Program-made: the position numbers and the translations under genes
Origin: Ilyonectria destructans
Taxonomy: Eukaryota > Ascomycota > Sordariomycetes > Hypocreales > Nectriaceae
Reading direction: 5' to 3'
Assembly: GCA_020740775.1 (NCBI GenBank)
Contig: JAHEWK010000012.1
Coordinates: forward strand, 496,001 to 560,000
Length of the DNA stretch: 64,000 nucleotides
Shown: one piece after another, positions 22,991 to 33,811 of the stretch
How the letters are laid out: each line of letters starts with the position of its first letter
Position numbering within the stretch: position 1 is the stretch's first letter
Notes under the pieces: model-generated
What the model was told of the DNA's origin: nothing
The model's input: only the letters and a program-made list of their open reading frames with translations
The model's database searches: none

Positions 22991-23141
22991 GCCTTGCACT
23001 TGGTCATCTTCTGTCCAGGCCAGCGTGTGAAGAGTCAATGTGCAATTCGATCCCACAACCAATAGCCTTATTGACGCGGGAGCATATTTTCCCAGCCCGA
23101 CCAAGTGAGACAGTGACTAATATGTGGCGTCACCCCTCAGC

Positions 23142-23149
23142 TATAAAAA
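23142..23149 (+). promoter_or_regulatory. TATA box of the F-box gene
   Basis: TATAAAAA 80 bp before the ATG at 23229; a clear match to a fungal TATA element. Confidence 0.55.
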
Positions 23150-23228
23150 GGAAGTTTAGGATAACACAGACTTACCTACCATCCTTCCTCTTGACCAGAT
23201 ACCTACTTTGCACGCACCAAACCAGACA

Positions 23229-24200
23229 ATGGCATCCAGCACTGAGGGCAAAGATGAAGCGATGCTTCAAGTCGCGGCCCATAGGCGACAAAAGACTCAG
23301 CATGATCTATTTCGATTCCATCCCCGCGACCTCGAACCTGTTCGAGACTCCCTCCGAGAGCCCTTCCCGACCACACCAGGCAGCGGGATGGGCACCCTCA
23401 ACAAGCTCCCCCTCGAATTGATGTTGAACATCTTTCAACTCTTGGACATACGTTCGCACCTCCGAGTAAGACGGGTTAGCAGAGGCATGCGACAAGCTGC
23501 CAGTACCACTAAGGGATATCGCGAGGTTGCAGAGCATGGGTTGGAAGCCATCCGCACTATTCTCCTCGAGAAAACCAAGTTCGACCCGACGATCCTCGAC
23601 GTGTATCAACTACTTATTACGCCGGACTGCTCCATGTGCCCCCATCATGGTGGCTATCTATCAAAGCTCACGATGAAGCGGTGCTGCTATGAATGCGCCA
23701 CCGGGGAGACCACCACAGATATCAGAAGAGTCTATACGTCGTTGATACCGGGGACAGAAAGGATCTACGAACAATTACGTCGACGATTCGTCCCAGGATC
23801 ATTGATTGTGTCGGGCAGAGACCTTCCGGATCAGCCAACGGGTGGTTCTGTATACGGAATGACATTCGTCGCCCAGTCATATGAGTCCGAGAACCCGGCC
23901 AGCCGTTCACGAGATTTCCGAGCCTTTCACAGGCCAGATATGCTACATTACACAGCTATCTACAACGCAGTAGACTTTCCCTACTACGACTCGGATGCTG
24001 CCGAAATTCAACACGGCTTCAACTGTAAGGGATGCCAGGCTGGGAATGGGTGTGCAGCCTCCAGGAATGTGTACACAAAGGAGAAGTTACTAGATCACTT
24101 CAAGACATGCTCGCGCGCACGAACTATGTATGACGAGAGCCAGAAGAAAACAGTTGGTTCTCCCGCGGCCCCAGACTCGACCAGCGATACGGCTGAATAG
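23229..24200 (+). CDS. F-box protein with paired-cysteine zinc motifs
   Basis: Single exon of 323 residues; the ATG at 23229 has a good context (ACAATGGC). The F-box is at about 51-90: LNKLPLELMLNIFQLLDIRSH then VRRVSRGMRQAA. After it comes a cysteine array: CSMCPHHGGYLSKLTMKRCCYEC (quoted in two parts: CSMC with GGYL, and RCCYEC), then CKGCQAGNGC near 275 and DHFKTC near 300. The spacing suggests zinc binding. F-box proteins link substrates to the SCF ubiquitin ligase through Skp1; the substrate here is unknown. The layout is shared with the minus-strand F-box gene at 29.7-30.8 kb, so the two are distant paralogues. It sits 238 bp after the Zn(II)2Cys6 gene on the same strand. Confidence 0.82.
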   Translation: MASSTEGKDEAMLQVAAHRRQKTQHDLFRFHPRDLEPVRDSLREPFPTTPGSGMGTLNKLPLELMLNIFQLLDIRSHLRVRRVSRGMRQAASTTKGYREVAEHGLEAIRTILLEKTKFDPTILDVYQLLITPDCSMCPHHGGYLSKLTMKRCCYECATGETTTDIRRVYTSLIPGTERIYEQLRRRFVPGSLIVSGRDLPDQPTGGSVYGMTFVAQSYESENPASRSRDFRAFHRPDMLHYTAIYNAVDFPYYDSDAAEIQHGFNCKGCQAGNGCAASRNVYTKEKLLDHFKTCSRARTMYDESQKKTVGSPAAPDSTSDTAE

Positions 24201-25881
24201 AACCTGGCATCGATGGTGGCTTGGACCCAAAGGGTATGGTGGAGAGTTTTGGCTAGCAACAAAATTGCTATCAGGCATATCAAAGGCTGGTTGAGCAGGT
24301 TATTGGAAGGGAACAGGGTTTTCAGTCTTTTCCAGATATTCTTGTCTTGAGTTGGAGCCAAAGGCCCCGTCGCTGCTACAGCAATCAATTTACTTTATTC
24401 TGCCTAATTATTTGAAGTTCCAGATCTCCTTTCGTATGGCCACATTGGCCTTGCTTGATATGGTCGGTCTGCTTATTATTGGAGCTCTCTATGGCCATGG
24501 CGTCTGGTCCAAGTTGCGAACATCTTGATCGCAGCAAGTCCAGCATAAATTATTGTGTGGGTGTGGCTGTTTACGCTGAAAGATTTGATTCGCATTACGA
24601 GGGGATCCTGGGACTGAGGTTGTTCTGGTGGGGTGACTCAATTAGCCGTCGCCAATTCTAGGGCAGCTATTTTCTGATATTTGGTGAGCCGGTATTGGCT
24701 CCCATTCTATGAGGCCTTTGAGATGGATGACCTGCGATGGTGGCTATTTCCATATAAAAATAATTATTATCGGCGCTGAACCGTACTCGTTACTGCTGGT
24801 GCTTGAGAAAACCAGGGCGGAGATTTTATTTGGCTAGCTCGAGCCTAAGCTAGGGCTACACGGTCCCTCCTCTACCAGAATGCTGAGCTACCATATATTG
24901 GCAAATAGGTTCAATGCGAGTATGAATAATAATAATTGAAATAACAAAGTCAGGCTGCCAACCCCCACGCTTGGCCCGCCTGCTGCTATCTTAATCTATC
25001 AGATGCGTGCACCAAACACAATTGACAAACATGTTGGTGTTGGAAAAATCAAAACCATCTTCACCGCCGTTCAGTCCTACAGAAGTGGCGTAGCTGAAAT
25101 TCGCGGCATCCTCCTCTTGATATCCATAATGCAGCTGACATGCAGAATCCTTTTATGTTTGTTTCACCTAGATCTCCGCCTATTGGGTAATGCAGCTTAT
25201 GTGCAGACGCTTTTTGCTTCTCCTCAAAGCCTCACCCAACTCGTGTTCCACCCCAACTGGCTCATATCAACTCGTGGGACCAAGTGGCGCCTAAGCCAAG
25301 CCTGTGCTCCACGACTAGACCCAGTCACAACGTTAGAAGGGCAAACACGGGCTGTGGTGATTGTAATTAAGTCGTACACAGCGGGGTCGTAAGCTGGAAG
25401 GAGCAGGGATTTGGCAGATCATATATGCACGTCGCGACAATCGTAACGCCTCCTCGGCAATTATTTCCCAAATCCTCAGAGCCTGCTGCCAGGAGGTCGG
25501 CTGGAAAATATTAGAGGCCAAGCTCTACTGCCGAGCCTGATTGTATATTCACTGCATTGATGACGCTCGTACAGCCGCACTGATTACTATGTCAGGTTAG
25601 CTCATGCATGCAGCAGGCAGTCAGGCGGTATTCCAGAGGGTGTAACTTGGACTATGATGACTGGACCGGTTCTTTTTTGGCTGGATGGGTTGTGCACCCA
25701 TCTCGTCCAGCAACTGTGCCCTCCCACTCGCTCTGGGCTCTCCTCCAAACTGGATGTTGCGCGTACCTGCCTTTCAGTTCATGAAAAACCATCTCTAGAT
25801 AAGCACCTTATAGCTTAATCTACCCAATCTTATTACATGGCAGCTCCTATATTAGACAAACTCGGGGGAGCCAATACAAGA
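24201..25881. other. AT-rich intergenic region
   Basis: No gene is supported over 1.7 kb. Short frames (for example 25003-25392) have no domain and no plausible splice partners. The stretch may be decayed sequence; I see no transposon ends. Confidence 0.5.
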
Positions 25882-27083
25882 CTACACCTCCTCAATCAAC
25901 AGACTCTTCATCCACACCTTCATCGCTTCCATGCACTCCCCACTTCGCTCCTCCAAACCCTCCACAAGTAAGAAATCGTGCGCCAGCTTTTCTTGTATGT
26001 CGAATTGCACCTTCATCCCAGGATTGAAGTGTCGCACCTGTCGCACGTACGAGATACATTGCTCCCGGAACACTTCATTGTACCCCACAGTGACATACAT
26101 CTGGCTTGTGGCACTGTCAAGGCCCTCAAAACAGGGAACTTCCATGTCAAGGGGGAACGACCGGCTAGCGAGCTCGTTCTTCTCCGACAACATATCAGGG
26201 TATCCACACAGATCTTCCACCGTATTACGAACAGACGTGGCTGAAACCATATCGATTGAACCGTTCTCCGCATATGACCTGTCGTTGGTGTATTTGCTGA
26301 GCCATGGCGAGATGAAGAATGAAGCTGCTAGTGGTGTCGTAAGTTGGATTGGTACGGCTTCTGGATGAGGCCGGACGAGATGACATAGCAACTGTCCTGT
26401 CAAATTCCCCCCAGCGGAGTCTCCGCCAATGATGATGTCTTGAGGGCGAAATCCAGAGGAAAGAAGATGCGAAAGCGCACCAGCAGCCTGGCGCAGTTGA
26501 ACTGGGTATGTCGCAGAAGGATAGAGCGTGAATTCGAGAACTGCTACCGCAACTTCGGTTCCCATCTCGATGCCAGCACTGACACAGGCTCGCCAGCAAA
26601 TCTCCAGGTGGCCGGGCAGTAGGGGTGTAATGTAGCCGCCACCATGGAATAACAGGACAACTTTCTTCGCGCGACGGCGGTCCCCGACCCAGAGAAGGGA
26701 AGAATTGCCCTCTTCGAGAGGCTCAATATCAAGGCTCAGTCGACTGTGGAATCCATCGGTAGTCTCTTCTTCCAAGATTTTGCGACGAATCCACTCCTTG
26801 TACGCCTCTTGTGTCGGTTTACACAAGTATTGAATCTCCCGTGGTCGGAGGACTCCCAAAACCACGTTGAGGACTCCGCAGATAAGGTAGAGCCGAAGCG
26901 GAAGCCCTCGGGCCCAAGCAAAGATAGCAGAGCGTAGCAAAGCAATCGGAATAAACCACAGTACTAATTTGACTCATAATTAGTAAAGAAGCTCAGCGAA
27001 GACGGGTGCAATTTAAATGTACCGAAGCAGACTTGTCGAACAACCAAGAGGAACTTTTCGGTATTAGAGAACGGAGGCGTCAT
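25882..27083 (-). CDS. Membrane-anchored alpha/beta hydrolase (HSL-like)
   Basis: Two exons: 27083-27023 and 26963-25882, joined by a 59 nt intron (GTACAT donor, TACTAATTA branch, TTAG acceptor), 380 residues. The long frame alone has no ATG start; splicing in the upstream exon supplies MTPPFSNTEKFLLVVRQ and continues into a hydrophobic N-terminus (WFIPIALLRSAIFAW and LYLICGVLNVVLGVL), probably a membrane anchor. The catalytic part has the oxyanion motif LLFHGGGY (about 125), the nucleophile elbow GGDSAGGN (about 197), and C-terminal AHDFLLVEG with the likely histidine. This matches the hormone-sensitive-lipase/alpha-beta hydrolase fold-3 group: ester hydrolysis, substrate unknown. Relatives occur in secondary-metabolite clusters and in sterol deacetylation. 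Confidence 0.82.
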
Positions 27084-28393
27084 TTTGCAGATCGATAATG
27101 ATTGAAAGGATGCGGGGAAAGCACTGCTGGGAAGAAAGCAGACATTGGATGGACATATTAAGTACTTCCAGCTGAATGCCAGGCTGACGAGTGCCCCGTT
27201 CCCTCCCCTGCGGTCATCGCGATTGGGCTGCAGCCCTACACCTGAAGTCCCTAACAAGGACGGGATAATCTCGTAATTCAGAGCCGGATTTACGCCGGGA
27301 CACCACTTTCGTGAAATGGTTGGATAAGCCGAGCACTCCTTGCTTTTCTTTCCTGCAGTGTGACGAATAGAGTCAGCCCGCGTGTCCCACCCACAGCCTT
27401 AATATCCCACACTGCATTCAATATATGACATAAGATGACTCTTCTGCAGGGTGGGTGCACTCAGAATCTAGTGGAATTGACTCCTGGACATGCCTTCAAC
27501 CCATATCCTTGCGCTGGTTCGTTGTCATTTGTGATAGGTAACTACTCGACATTATATCAGGATTCGATAGTTTTGCGACTGAAATCTGATTTTTGACCAT
27601 TCATCGTGTAAATTCAACCCGCCTCCCTTCCAGCGGAGGTAGGCGCTGCGTAACTAGTGACGCAATTGGTGTAGAGCACTAATGTGTCGAATACAACGAA
27701 AATTATAGGCGCAAGACAGATATCTTTAACTTATTAGCTCGATTGCTCCACTGTCAAGCTCGATCGATAACTATGCATCGGGTGCTTGGGCCGGGATATT
27801 TAAACTTCGACCAGGATCATTGAATGGCCCCTAGCGGAGCCCTATGGACGGAGATAAACTCGTTCTGCTGATCGTCGATGAGCCTCATGGTAATCGGACA
27901 ACGAGAGGACCTTGAAGACCTCGTTAGAAGCACACTGTTCCGCCATTTCCGTAGTGCTTTGGTTCACTTAGCTCTGCCCTATCCCACCCGGTGTCGCCGC
28001 ATCAGAATCATCCCCCAGAGTCTGGAAGAGGCTTGGTCGAGCGGTGAATCGGCGCTCTCTCAATCCCCTGTCGTTACACCACCATTTTTAAGCGTATTGT
28101 TCCCTTTAAATGCTTTGTTAAGAACGTGTTTCTTGGAGATATTTACTTCATTACCATAGAAGTCATTCGGTCAAATCCAACCAACGCGGAGTCGCTACCA
28201 ATTGAATCGGGTGGCATGATAATGACCAACGAAGGAAATAGACCTTGCGTGGCGGGGAAACCCGAATACGGCGAATGACCCGAGGAAATATCTCGCCATG
28301 CTGCGCGTCCCCCCCCCCCCCCCCCCCTTCTCAATTTGCCATTGCTGACGTGGCAGAGCAACATCACTACTTCACGGTATACCTTCATCTGGA
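27084..28393. other. Intergenic region with a poly-C tract
   Basis: 1.3 kb without a supported gene. AT-rich in the middle; ends with a 19-base C run at 28309. Confidence 0.5.
28309..28327. repeat. 19-base poly-C tract
   Basis: Uninterrupted C19, 66 bp before the ATG of the fungal N-terminal-domain fragment. A tract of this length is prone to slippage, and its exact length in an assembly is uncertain. Confidence 0.85.
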
Positions 28394-28747
28394 ATGGAGT
28401 TCGCGCTTGCGTTCGGGTCCGTTGGGGACTTTATCGCAATAGCTCTACTAATCAAAGACATAATTTGTGCGTTGAACGACTGTCACGGGTGGGCGAAAGA
28501 ATATCGCGACCTCATCCAAGAACCCAACATTCTCGAAAAGACAATTCAGGAGGTGGAGCATATCTACAATAACCCAAGGCTTTCTGATGGGCTTGATGAC
28601 CTCAGTAAAATTGCTCTACTCACCACCAAACAAATTCAACAATGTTTAGAAGGGTTTTGCGATAAGATTCAGAAGTATGGACCCAGTCTCGCGAAGGCGG
28701 GAACGGGGAATGTCCTGAAAGATGCTGCGAGGAAAATCCAATGGTAA
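28394..28747 (+). pseudogene. Fragment: fungal STAND/ULD-type N-terminal domain
   Basis: A 117-codon frame starting FALAFGSVGDFIAIALLIKD-like (residues 3-22) and ending ARKIQW. This is the alpha-helical N-terminal domain found on fungal NLR/STAND and ubiquitin-like-domain proteins, which usually read GFSVGDF..., a helical array, then KIQW followed by several hundred more residues. Here TAA follows KIQW directly. A GTAAGC overlaps the stop, but the nearest acceptor gives only a 37 nt intron and brings in a stop, so I could not rebuild a longer gene. Either a truncated remnant, or a gene with an exon I missed. If functional, it would be a stand-alone helical domain. The family call is from memory. 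Confidence 0.5.
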
Positions 28748-28756
28748 GCACGAGAT

Positions 28757-29254
28757 ATGCCCGTAATCCTTGTCTCGCAGAACTGGAACCCCACAGAGGA
28801 GCCATTTCTAGTGTTGGGAGGCTTATTTGACGCCAACAGCGTTGGGAAGTGGATTAGTGATTGGGCCGTCTTCCAATATGGTCCTGATTCTCCAGTCTCC
28901 TTGATGTCCCAAGAGCTTCGACTTCTTCTCATTCAACTAGCAGCCAATATCAAACGAGCCGAGGAGGGTGTCGAACGGGTACGTCGGCTCGATAATAAGG
29001 TGCTGGTTGAAGACTTTCTTGAATCCGGAGATCGTCTGTTCAATAGATTCAAGAGCCTTTTCAAAGCATGCGAGGCACCTGTAATCAAGGCTTTGAAAAA
29101 GAAGAGCGAAAGCTCCGGTGTCGAGTTTGTCAAAACCCTCTTTAGTCAGAACAAAGAGCTAAGTAGAACAGAAAAGTTCATGACGAGGGTCAGGCTTTGG
29201 AACCTCCGTTTTGATGCTAATTGTCCGGAAATTCTTTTGAATCCCTCCCAATAG
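28757..29254 (+). CDS. Conserved fungal C-terminal domain ORF, possibly truncated
   Basis: 165 codons from ATG at 28757, only 10 bp after the stop of the preceding fragment and in another frame. It contains WISDWAVFQYGPDSP, LLIQLAANIKRAEEGVERV, LVEDFLESGDRL, EFVKTLFSQNKEL and RLWNLRFDANCPEILLNP. As I recall, this is the conserved C-terminal region of a Pezizomycotina protein family often labelled vegetative cell wall protein gp1, which normally has a long Pro-rich N-terminal part. That part is missing here. It may be a short complete copy or a truncated one fused by position to the N-terminal-domain fragment. No signal peptide is visible. Function unknown. Confidence 0.55.
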   Translation: MPVILVSQNWNPTEEPFLVLGGLFDANSVGKWISDWAVFQYGPDSPVSLMSQELRLLLIQLAANIKRAEEGVERVRRLDNKVLVEDFLESGDRLFNRFKSLFKACEAPVIKALKKKSESSGVEFVKTLFSQNKELSRTEKFMTRVRLWNLRFDANCPEILLNPSQ

Positions 29255-29695
29255 ATGTAATTTCTGCTATGTTCAGGAAATTACCACTCCGGCTTCGATA
29301 TCATGAAGGAGGAAGAATGACGCACACATTGAACTCTACGTTCAGGAGTTATACATTATGATTATTTACGTGTTCACATTGCGAAGCCACTGAAATTTCG
29401 CATTCCGGCTAGGAAACCGGTAACACCAGAGTCTTACAACCTCCAACGACTGTGCCGTCTCGACTCGTAAATCGAGATGCGAAATAATCCACCCCACTAG
29501 AGCAAATAGCCAGCATCTCTAACGTCCGCATATCTCCCCGTGGCACGGCACCCAAATCGGATATAAGTACTCGGCGAAGGTCACCAGCCAATGACTGAAG
29601 GAACTCTCTGAATCTGCTTCAGGGCCCGGCTGTAATCCCGGCGTGTGCAAAGCTGGAACTGGCAAGTGGTAGGGGTTTCTCAATAGACCTGCTGG
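29255..29695. other. Convergent 3' intergenic region
   Basis: Lies between the 3' ends of the short plus-strand frame and the minus-strand F-box gene. Nothing further is seen. Confidence 0.5.
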
Positions 29696-30817
29696 CTAAC
29701 TTATAAATTGGGGTTGCACTTCAGATGGATCCCTCCGGTCGTCCTCTCGCACCGCAAGCACGAGAGGCACACCGTGGCAATTCTTTATATGCTCGAGGAA
29801 CCCATCTGCTGAATGTAATCGATAGATAGCCCGAGTCAATACACGATCAGGTTCGACACCTGGCGGAACAAGCTTTGATAGCACCTTAGCAGGTACCCAA
29901 TCTCGTTGATAGTGTTCGCAAGTAACAAAACATCCCCGACACATGCGTCCATCGTATGCACCTGCATCCGTTAGATACGGAAAGCGAATAGAAGCCATAC
30001 TGCAATAATCGTCCCTAATAACGCCATCATCGCCAGCAAGTCTTGACAAATCGCACACCCCCGGTTCTAGGGAGGCTTCGTGAAACTGCTTGAAAATGGA
30101 GAATTGTCTCTCTGTCATCGGTTCGACGAGATCTTTCGGCATCAGCTTGGCCACATTTTCGGCCGACCCGTAAACCTCAATTGCCAGCTGTTTAACTTGC
30201 TTCACGCTGACAAGACGATAGACTCGCTTGCGGGAAATCCGGAACCAGAGGGTGTAGATCCCGGGTATGCTGTACATGGTGGGGATTCGCTCAAGATGTT
30301 TGTCCGTTAGGCCAAAGCATTGCTTAGCGATGGGTCGCGTAGTCATTCGAAGTGCATCATTACTAAACAAGCAGTTGACACATACTCTCTCGCAAGTCGG
30401 CAGGAATAGAAAGCCTCCAAATTCGAAACACGAGACGCACTTGTGGCTCCGGAGGGTTTGGTGGAGCAGCGGTGCAGAATGGCACTGCAGCAACCTGGTC
30501 ATTCCCAACGCACGTAGTGTTTCTGGCGCATGCGTCATCATATCTTGATATTCTGGCAATGCTTCCACAATCTCTTTACCCCGTAGGGAAACACGAGAAA
30601 TTCTGGACAAGGACTGGAAGTCGAGAAACCCGAGGATGAGGAGTAGGAGCTCCACAGGGAGGAGATCGAGCTCGCCAAGCGAAGCAATAGAAGCTTTCCG
30701 AGTTATCTTTGAAGGTTTTGCCGGGGGGATGTCTCTGATCATTTCGTGGACGTATTTGGTCCGGCGGTAGGTGAGATTCGAGATATCCTCCTCAGAGAAG
30801 ATTTGCGGGGCCGACAT
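29696..30817 (-). CDS. F-box protein with paired-cysteine zinc motifs
   Basis: Single exon, 373 residues from ATG at 30817. The F-box is at about 48-90: LDLLPVELLLLILGFLDFQS then ISRVSLRGKEI. It is followed by a cysteine array: CVSCFEFGGFLFLPT, ERVCVNC, then MCRGCFVTCEHYQRDW and a final EHIKNCHG. The order and spacing (CxxC, GG, CxxC, CxGC, HxKxC) parallel the F-box gene at 23.2 kb, though overall identity is low. A basic N-terminal segment (KPSKITRKASIASL) precedes the F-box. The role as SCF substrate adaptor is inferred from the F-box; the zinc part may bind substrate. The frame extends upstream only through a non-ATG codon, so 30817 is the preferred start. Confidence 0.8.
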   Translation of the reverse strand: MSAPQIFSEEDISNLTYRRTKYVHEMIRDIPPAKPSKITRKASIASLGELDLLPVELLLLILGFLDFQSLSRISRVSLRGKEIVEALPEYQDMMTHAPETLRALGMTRLLQCHSAPLLHQTLRSHKCVSCFEFGGFLFLPTCERVCVNCLFSNDALRMTTRPIAKQCFGLTDKHLERIPTMYSIPGIYTLWFRISRKRVYRLVSVKQVKQLAIEVYGSAENVAKLMPKDLVEPMTERQFSIFKQFHEASLEPGVCDLSRLAGDDGVIRDDYCSMASIRFPYLTDAGAYDGRMCRGCFVTCEHYQRDWVPAKVLSKLVPPGVEPDRVLTRAIYRLHSADGFLEHIKNCHGVPLVLAVREDDRRDPSEVQPQFIS

Positions 30818-32285
30818 GGTAGCGATGGACTCCAATCTCCACGTTAGGGGGCAAGAAGGACGCTAATTGTGAGTGCCCAATGGTTCGAGTACAAGGAATT
30901 ATCGTTATTGAATAGCGATAGCACTATGGAGGTCGAGGCGGTAAATTAGAGCGCATTTCAGAACAGACAAGATTGGTAGAGGTTGTGCTAGTGGTGCTAT
31001 TTCCAGGGCGGCTCAAAATGTCGTGAACACCAGGCAGCAGCGCGCCCTTACCAGACCCACGCAGCCACATTATTACCAGGCGTCCATCCAACATTCACTC
31101 TGCGGGACTCGATTCGTGATTTTTCACGGCCGAAATATGGAAATGGCTGAAATCCGCAAGGCAAGTCAAACAATAAATCGCCATGGGACGTGAACTTTAG
31201 ATGAATTAATTAGAATATGCGAAGCCGATCTCCTGCCGCTAAAACACACTATCGTTCGTCCAGGGCCGCACATACCCTACGCAAATGTGGTTGCGAAATT
31301 AGTGCTTCTTCGGTGAGAGGAGAGACTCCCTCTACTGGATATCGTCTGGGCCTGTGCGAGTGATTCAATCATGTCTACTGTTGGGTTTTTGCAGCGCTGC
31401 ATGCGCACATCCAAGCTTTTAGTTGGTGCACTTATTGGACGACCAATGTGCCAACTGTTGGAGAGGGACCAGAAGGATCAGTCACGATTAGGTATATGCA
31501 TAAGCTCAATGATCAATGCCATGCTTGGGCGGGATGAGACCTTCTATGCATATTTATTGGCGTTTAGATGCGGTGGGCTATACCCTTTACGTTGACACGA
31601 AATCGCATCCTTGGTGCATTTCCGGTAGAAGCCAAGGCGGAACAAGTTGACAGTTCTTCCATTCTGTCGCTAGGAATCTGACAGACAATAAACCGGCCGG
31701 TATTCCTACCGCATGCGTAACAAGATCCCGGTAGAAATCATCCCATCTATTAAACACAGCTTAGCGATACCACCGTTCAGGTCACGCCCCTGTCTGGACC
31801 ATCTCGATTCGAGCGGCGAGCCGCGCCGCACCCCGGAAGATAAACAAGGTATGCAGCTTTAAAACCGCTATGGTTTCGGTAGATCATCACCTATCCCTGA
31901 CCATCAGTCCATGCTGAGCGTGCCCCAGATCTTTATCTAAACAACCATCCACCCACCGTTTCGTCTAAGATAATCTTCAAAACTCCACCAATCGCCTATT
32001 TCTCCCACCAGCGGAACTTGAAACGCTCCGTAGCGCCAAGCCCAGCCCGACAACGCAACCGAGTTTGAGTGGCGGATTTTCCCAAGGGGCATTCAGTCCT
32101 TCATTCCGAGATGCCCTTTTTGAATCAATTTGACGAGGAGGAGGTCTGGTGAGGAATCGTATTTAAAGACGGTAGTCTGTCGTGATGGAGGAAGAATCAG
32201 ATCAGCTCTCAGCCCACTACAGATCAACCAGCCGTATACCTTCTTTTCTTCTTCAATTGGCTAGTCCATCTTAAATTATATCAAC
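30818..32285. other. Intergenic region, promoters of F-box and AA9 genes
   Basis: 1.5 kb between divergent genes. A CCCCGG element at about 31836 fits the CreA consensus (SYGGRG) on the minus strand, and TATTTAAAG at 32160 lies 126 bp before the AA9 start. No gene is seen; the 74-codon frame at 31371 has no domain. Confidence 0.5.
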
Positions 32286-33134
32286 ATGCGTGTCCTGGCT
32301 TCTATCCTATCTACCGCGGCCCTGGTGGCTGCTCACGGCTACGTCGAGGAGGGAACCATTGGTTGCGAGACTTATGAGTTCTACAACCCCAACACCGACC
32401 CGTACATGTCACCCACTCCCGAGCGCATCTCGAGAACGATTCCCGGTAACGGCCCTGTCGAGGATGTCACCTCCATCGACATCCAGTGCAACGGTTATAC
32501 CGCCGGTGGTATCAACGGTAGCGAGCCCGCTGCTCTGCACGCCACCGTCGCTGCTGGCTCCACGGTGAACCTGCTCTGGACTCTCTGGCCCGAGTCGCAC
32601 ATGGGTCCTATCCTCACCTACATGGCACGATGCCCCGATACGGGCTGCAACGAGTGGGAGCCCGAGTCCGAGTCTGTGTGGTTCAAGATCCAGGAGGATG
32701 GCCGAGACGGAACCTCCGACACCTGGGCAGCTGTGAGTCGTCTTCACTGAACATCCGATAGAACAAGTACTGACAAAACACAGACGGCTTTGATGACCGA
32801 CGACAACGACGGTGTCGACTACACCATCCCCAGCTGCTTGAAGGCTGGCTACTATCTCGTGCGCCACGAGATCATTGCCCTGCACGCTGCGTACCAATAC
32901 CCCGGAGCGCAGTTCTACCCCGGATGCCACCAGCTTAAGGTCACCGGCGGTGGCAGCACCGAGCCGGCCGACCTTGTCAGCTTCCCTAGTGCCTACTCCC
33001 CCACTGACGCTGGTATCACATACGACGCCTACAAGGGTGAGTTTCCAATGCCCAAATTACTTTACCTTTTACTGATTCATTTTCGTTCAGCTGCCACCTA
33101 TGAGCTCCCTGGCCCTGCCGTCTTCACCTGCTAA
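32286..33134 (+). CDS. AA9 lytic polysaccharide monooxygenase
   Basis: Three exons: 32286-32732, 32784-33036 and 33091-33134; 247 residues, frame closes exactly. The signal peptide ends at LVAA, so the mature protein starts with His17 (HGYVEEG), the N-terminal histidine of the copper brace. The second copper histidine is His105 in WPESHMGPI, and the axial tyrosine is probably Tyr194 in GAQFYPGC. Cysteine pairs (C27, C68, C116, C121, C168, C198) support disulfides of a secreted protein. There is one N-glycosylation site (NGSE, about 77). No cellulose-binding module or GPI signal follows the catalytic domain. AA9 enzymes cleave cellulose or xyloglucan oxidatively. The short third exon (AATYELPGPAVFTC) is usual for the C-terminus of the family. 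Confidence 0.92.
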
Positions 33135-33811
33135 ATCACTAGCCCTTTTCTCCTGGATAGGATTGAATGAACAACATGACTTTACATGCTGGTCTTCATT
33201 GTATATAACAATGTTCATGTATATTGGTTGGGATATAAGTAAATAAACCCTTGATCTGGCTCAATCTCTGCTTTCAACATGATGTGAAGTCGATGCATGT
33301 GTGAATGTCCGTCGACATCACTGACATTGGTTTAAAATACTTTGGACTGGAAGCTACTCCGTATAACCCGCCTATATGTGCGCTGCATTCAAGACGATAC
33401 TAGTTGCCCCTGAATCCTTGACAAGGTCTGGGGGTATCCGCGAAGTGATTGTGAGGTGTTCAGGGCAGGTGGCGCGTGGGGATGGAAACTTGCAAAAAAA
33501 ACTTTGACGATCACAAACGACGTGATGTGATAGCCGAGGCAGCATTAATCAGTCTCACGGACGAAATGCGGGGTGTCTAGATGAAACATTCCCATATTTT
33601 TAGGCATGATGTTGAGGATAAAACTTAATCTACCAAAAGTGGGATCCCGTACACACAGGCATACAGGATCGTCGCGAAGACAGGCAGCGAGATACGATCG
33701 ATGACAAGTACCAGTACAATAATTAGGAGCGATAGAAAAGCAGAAACAAGTGACTATACGTATTTTACACAGTATTGACTAACGATTCGCCCAATACCCA
33801 ACCCAGCCCAC
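33135..33811. other. Convergent 3' intergenic region
   Basis: Lies between the AA9 and CorA-like gene ends; AT-rich, no gene seen. Confidence 0.5.
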
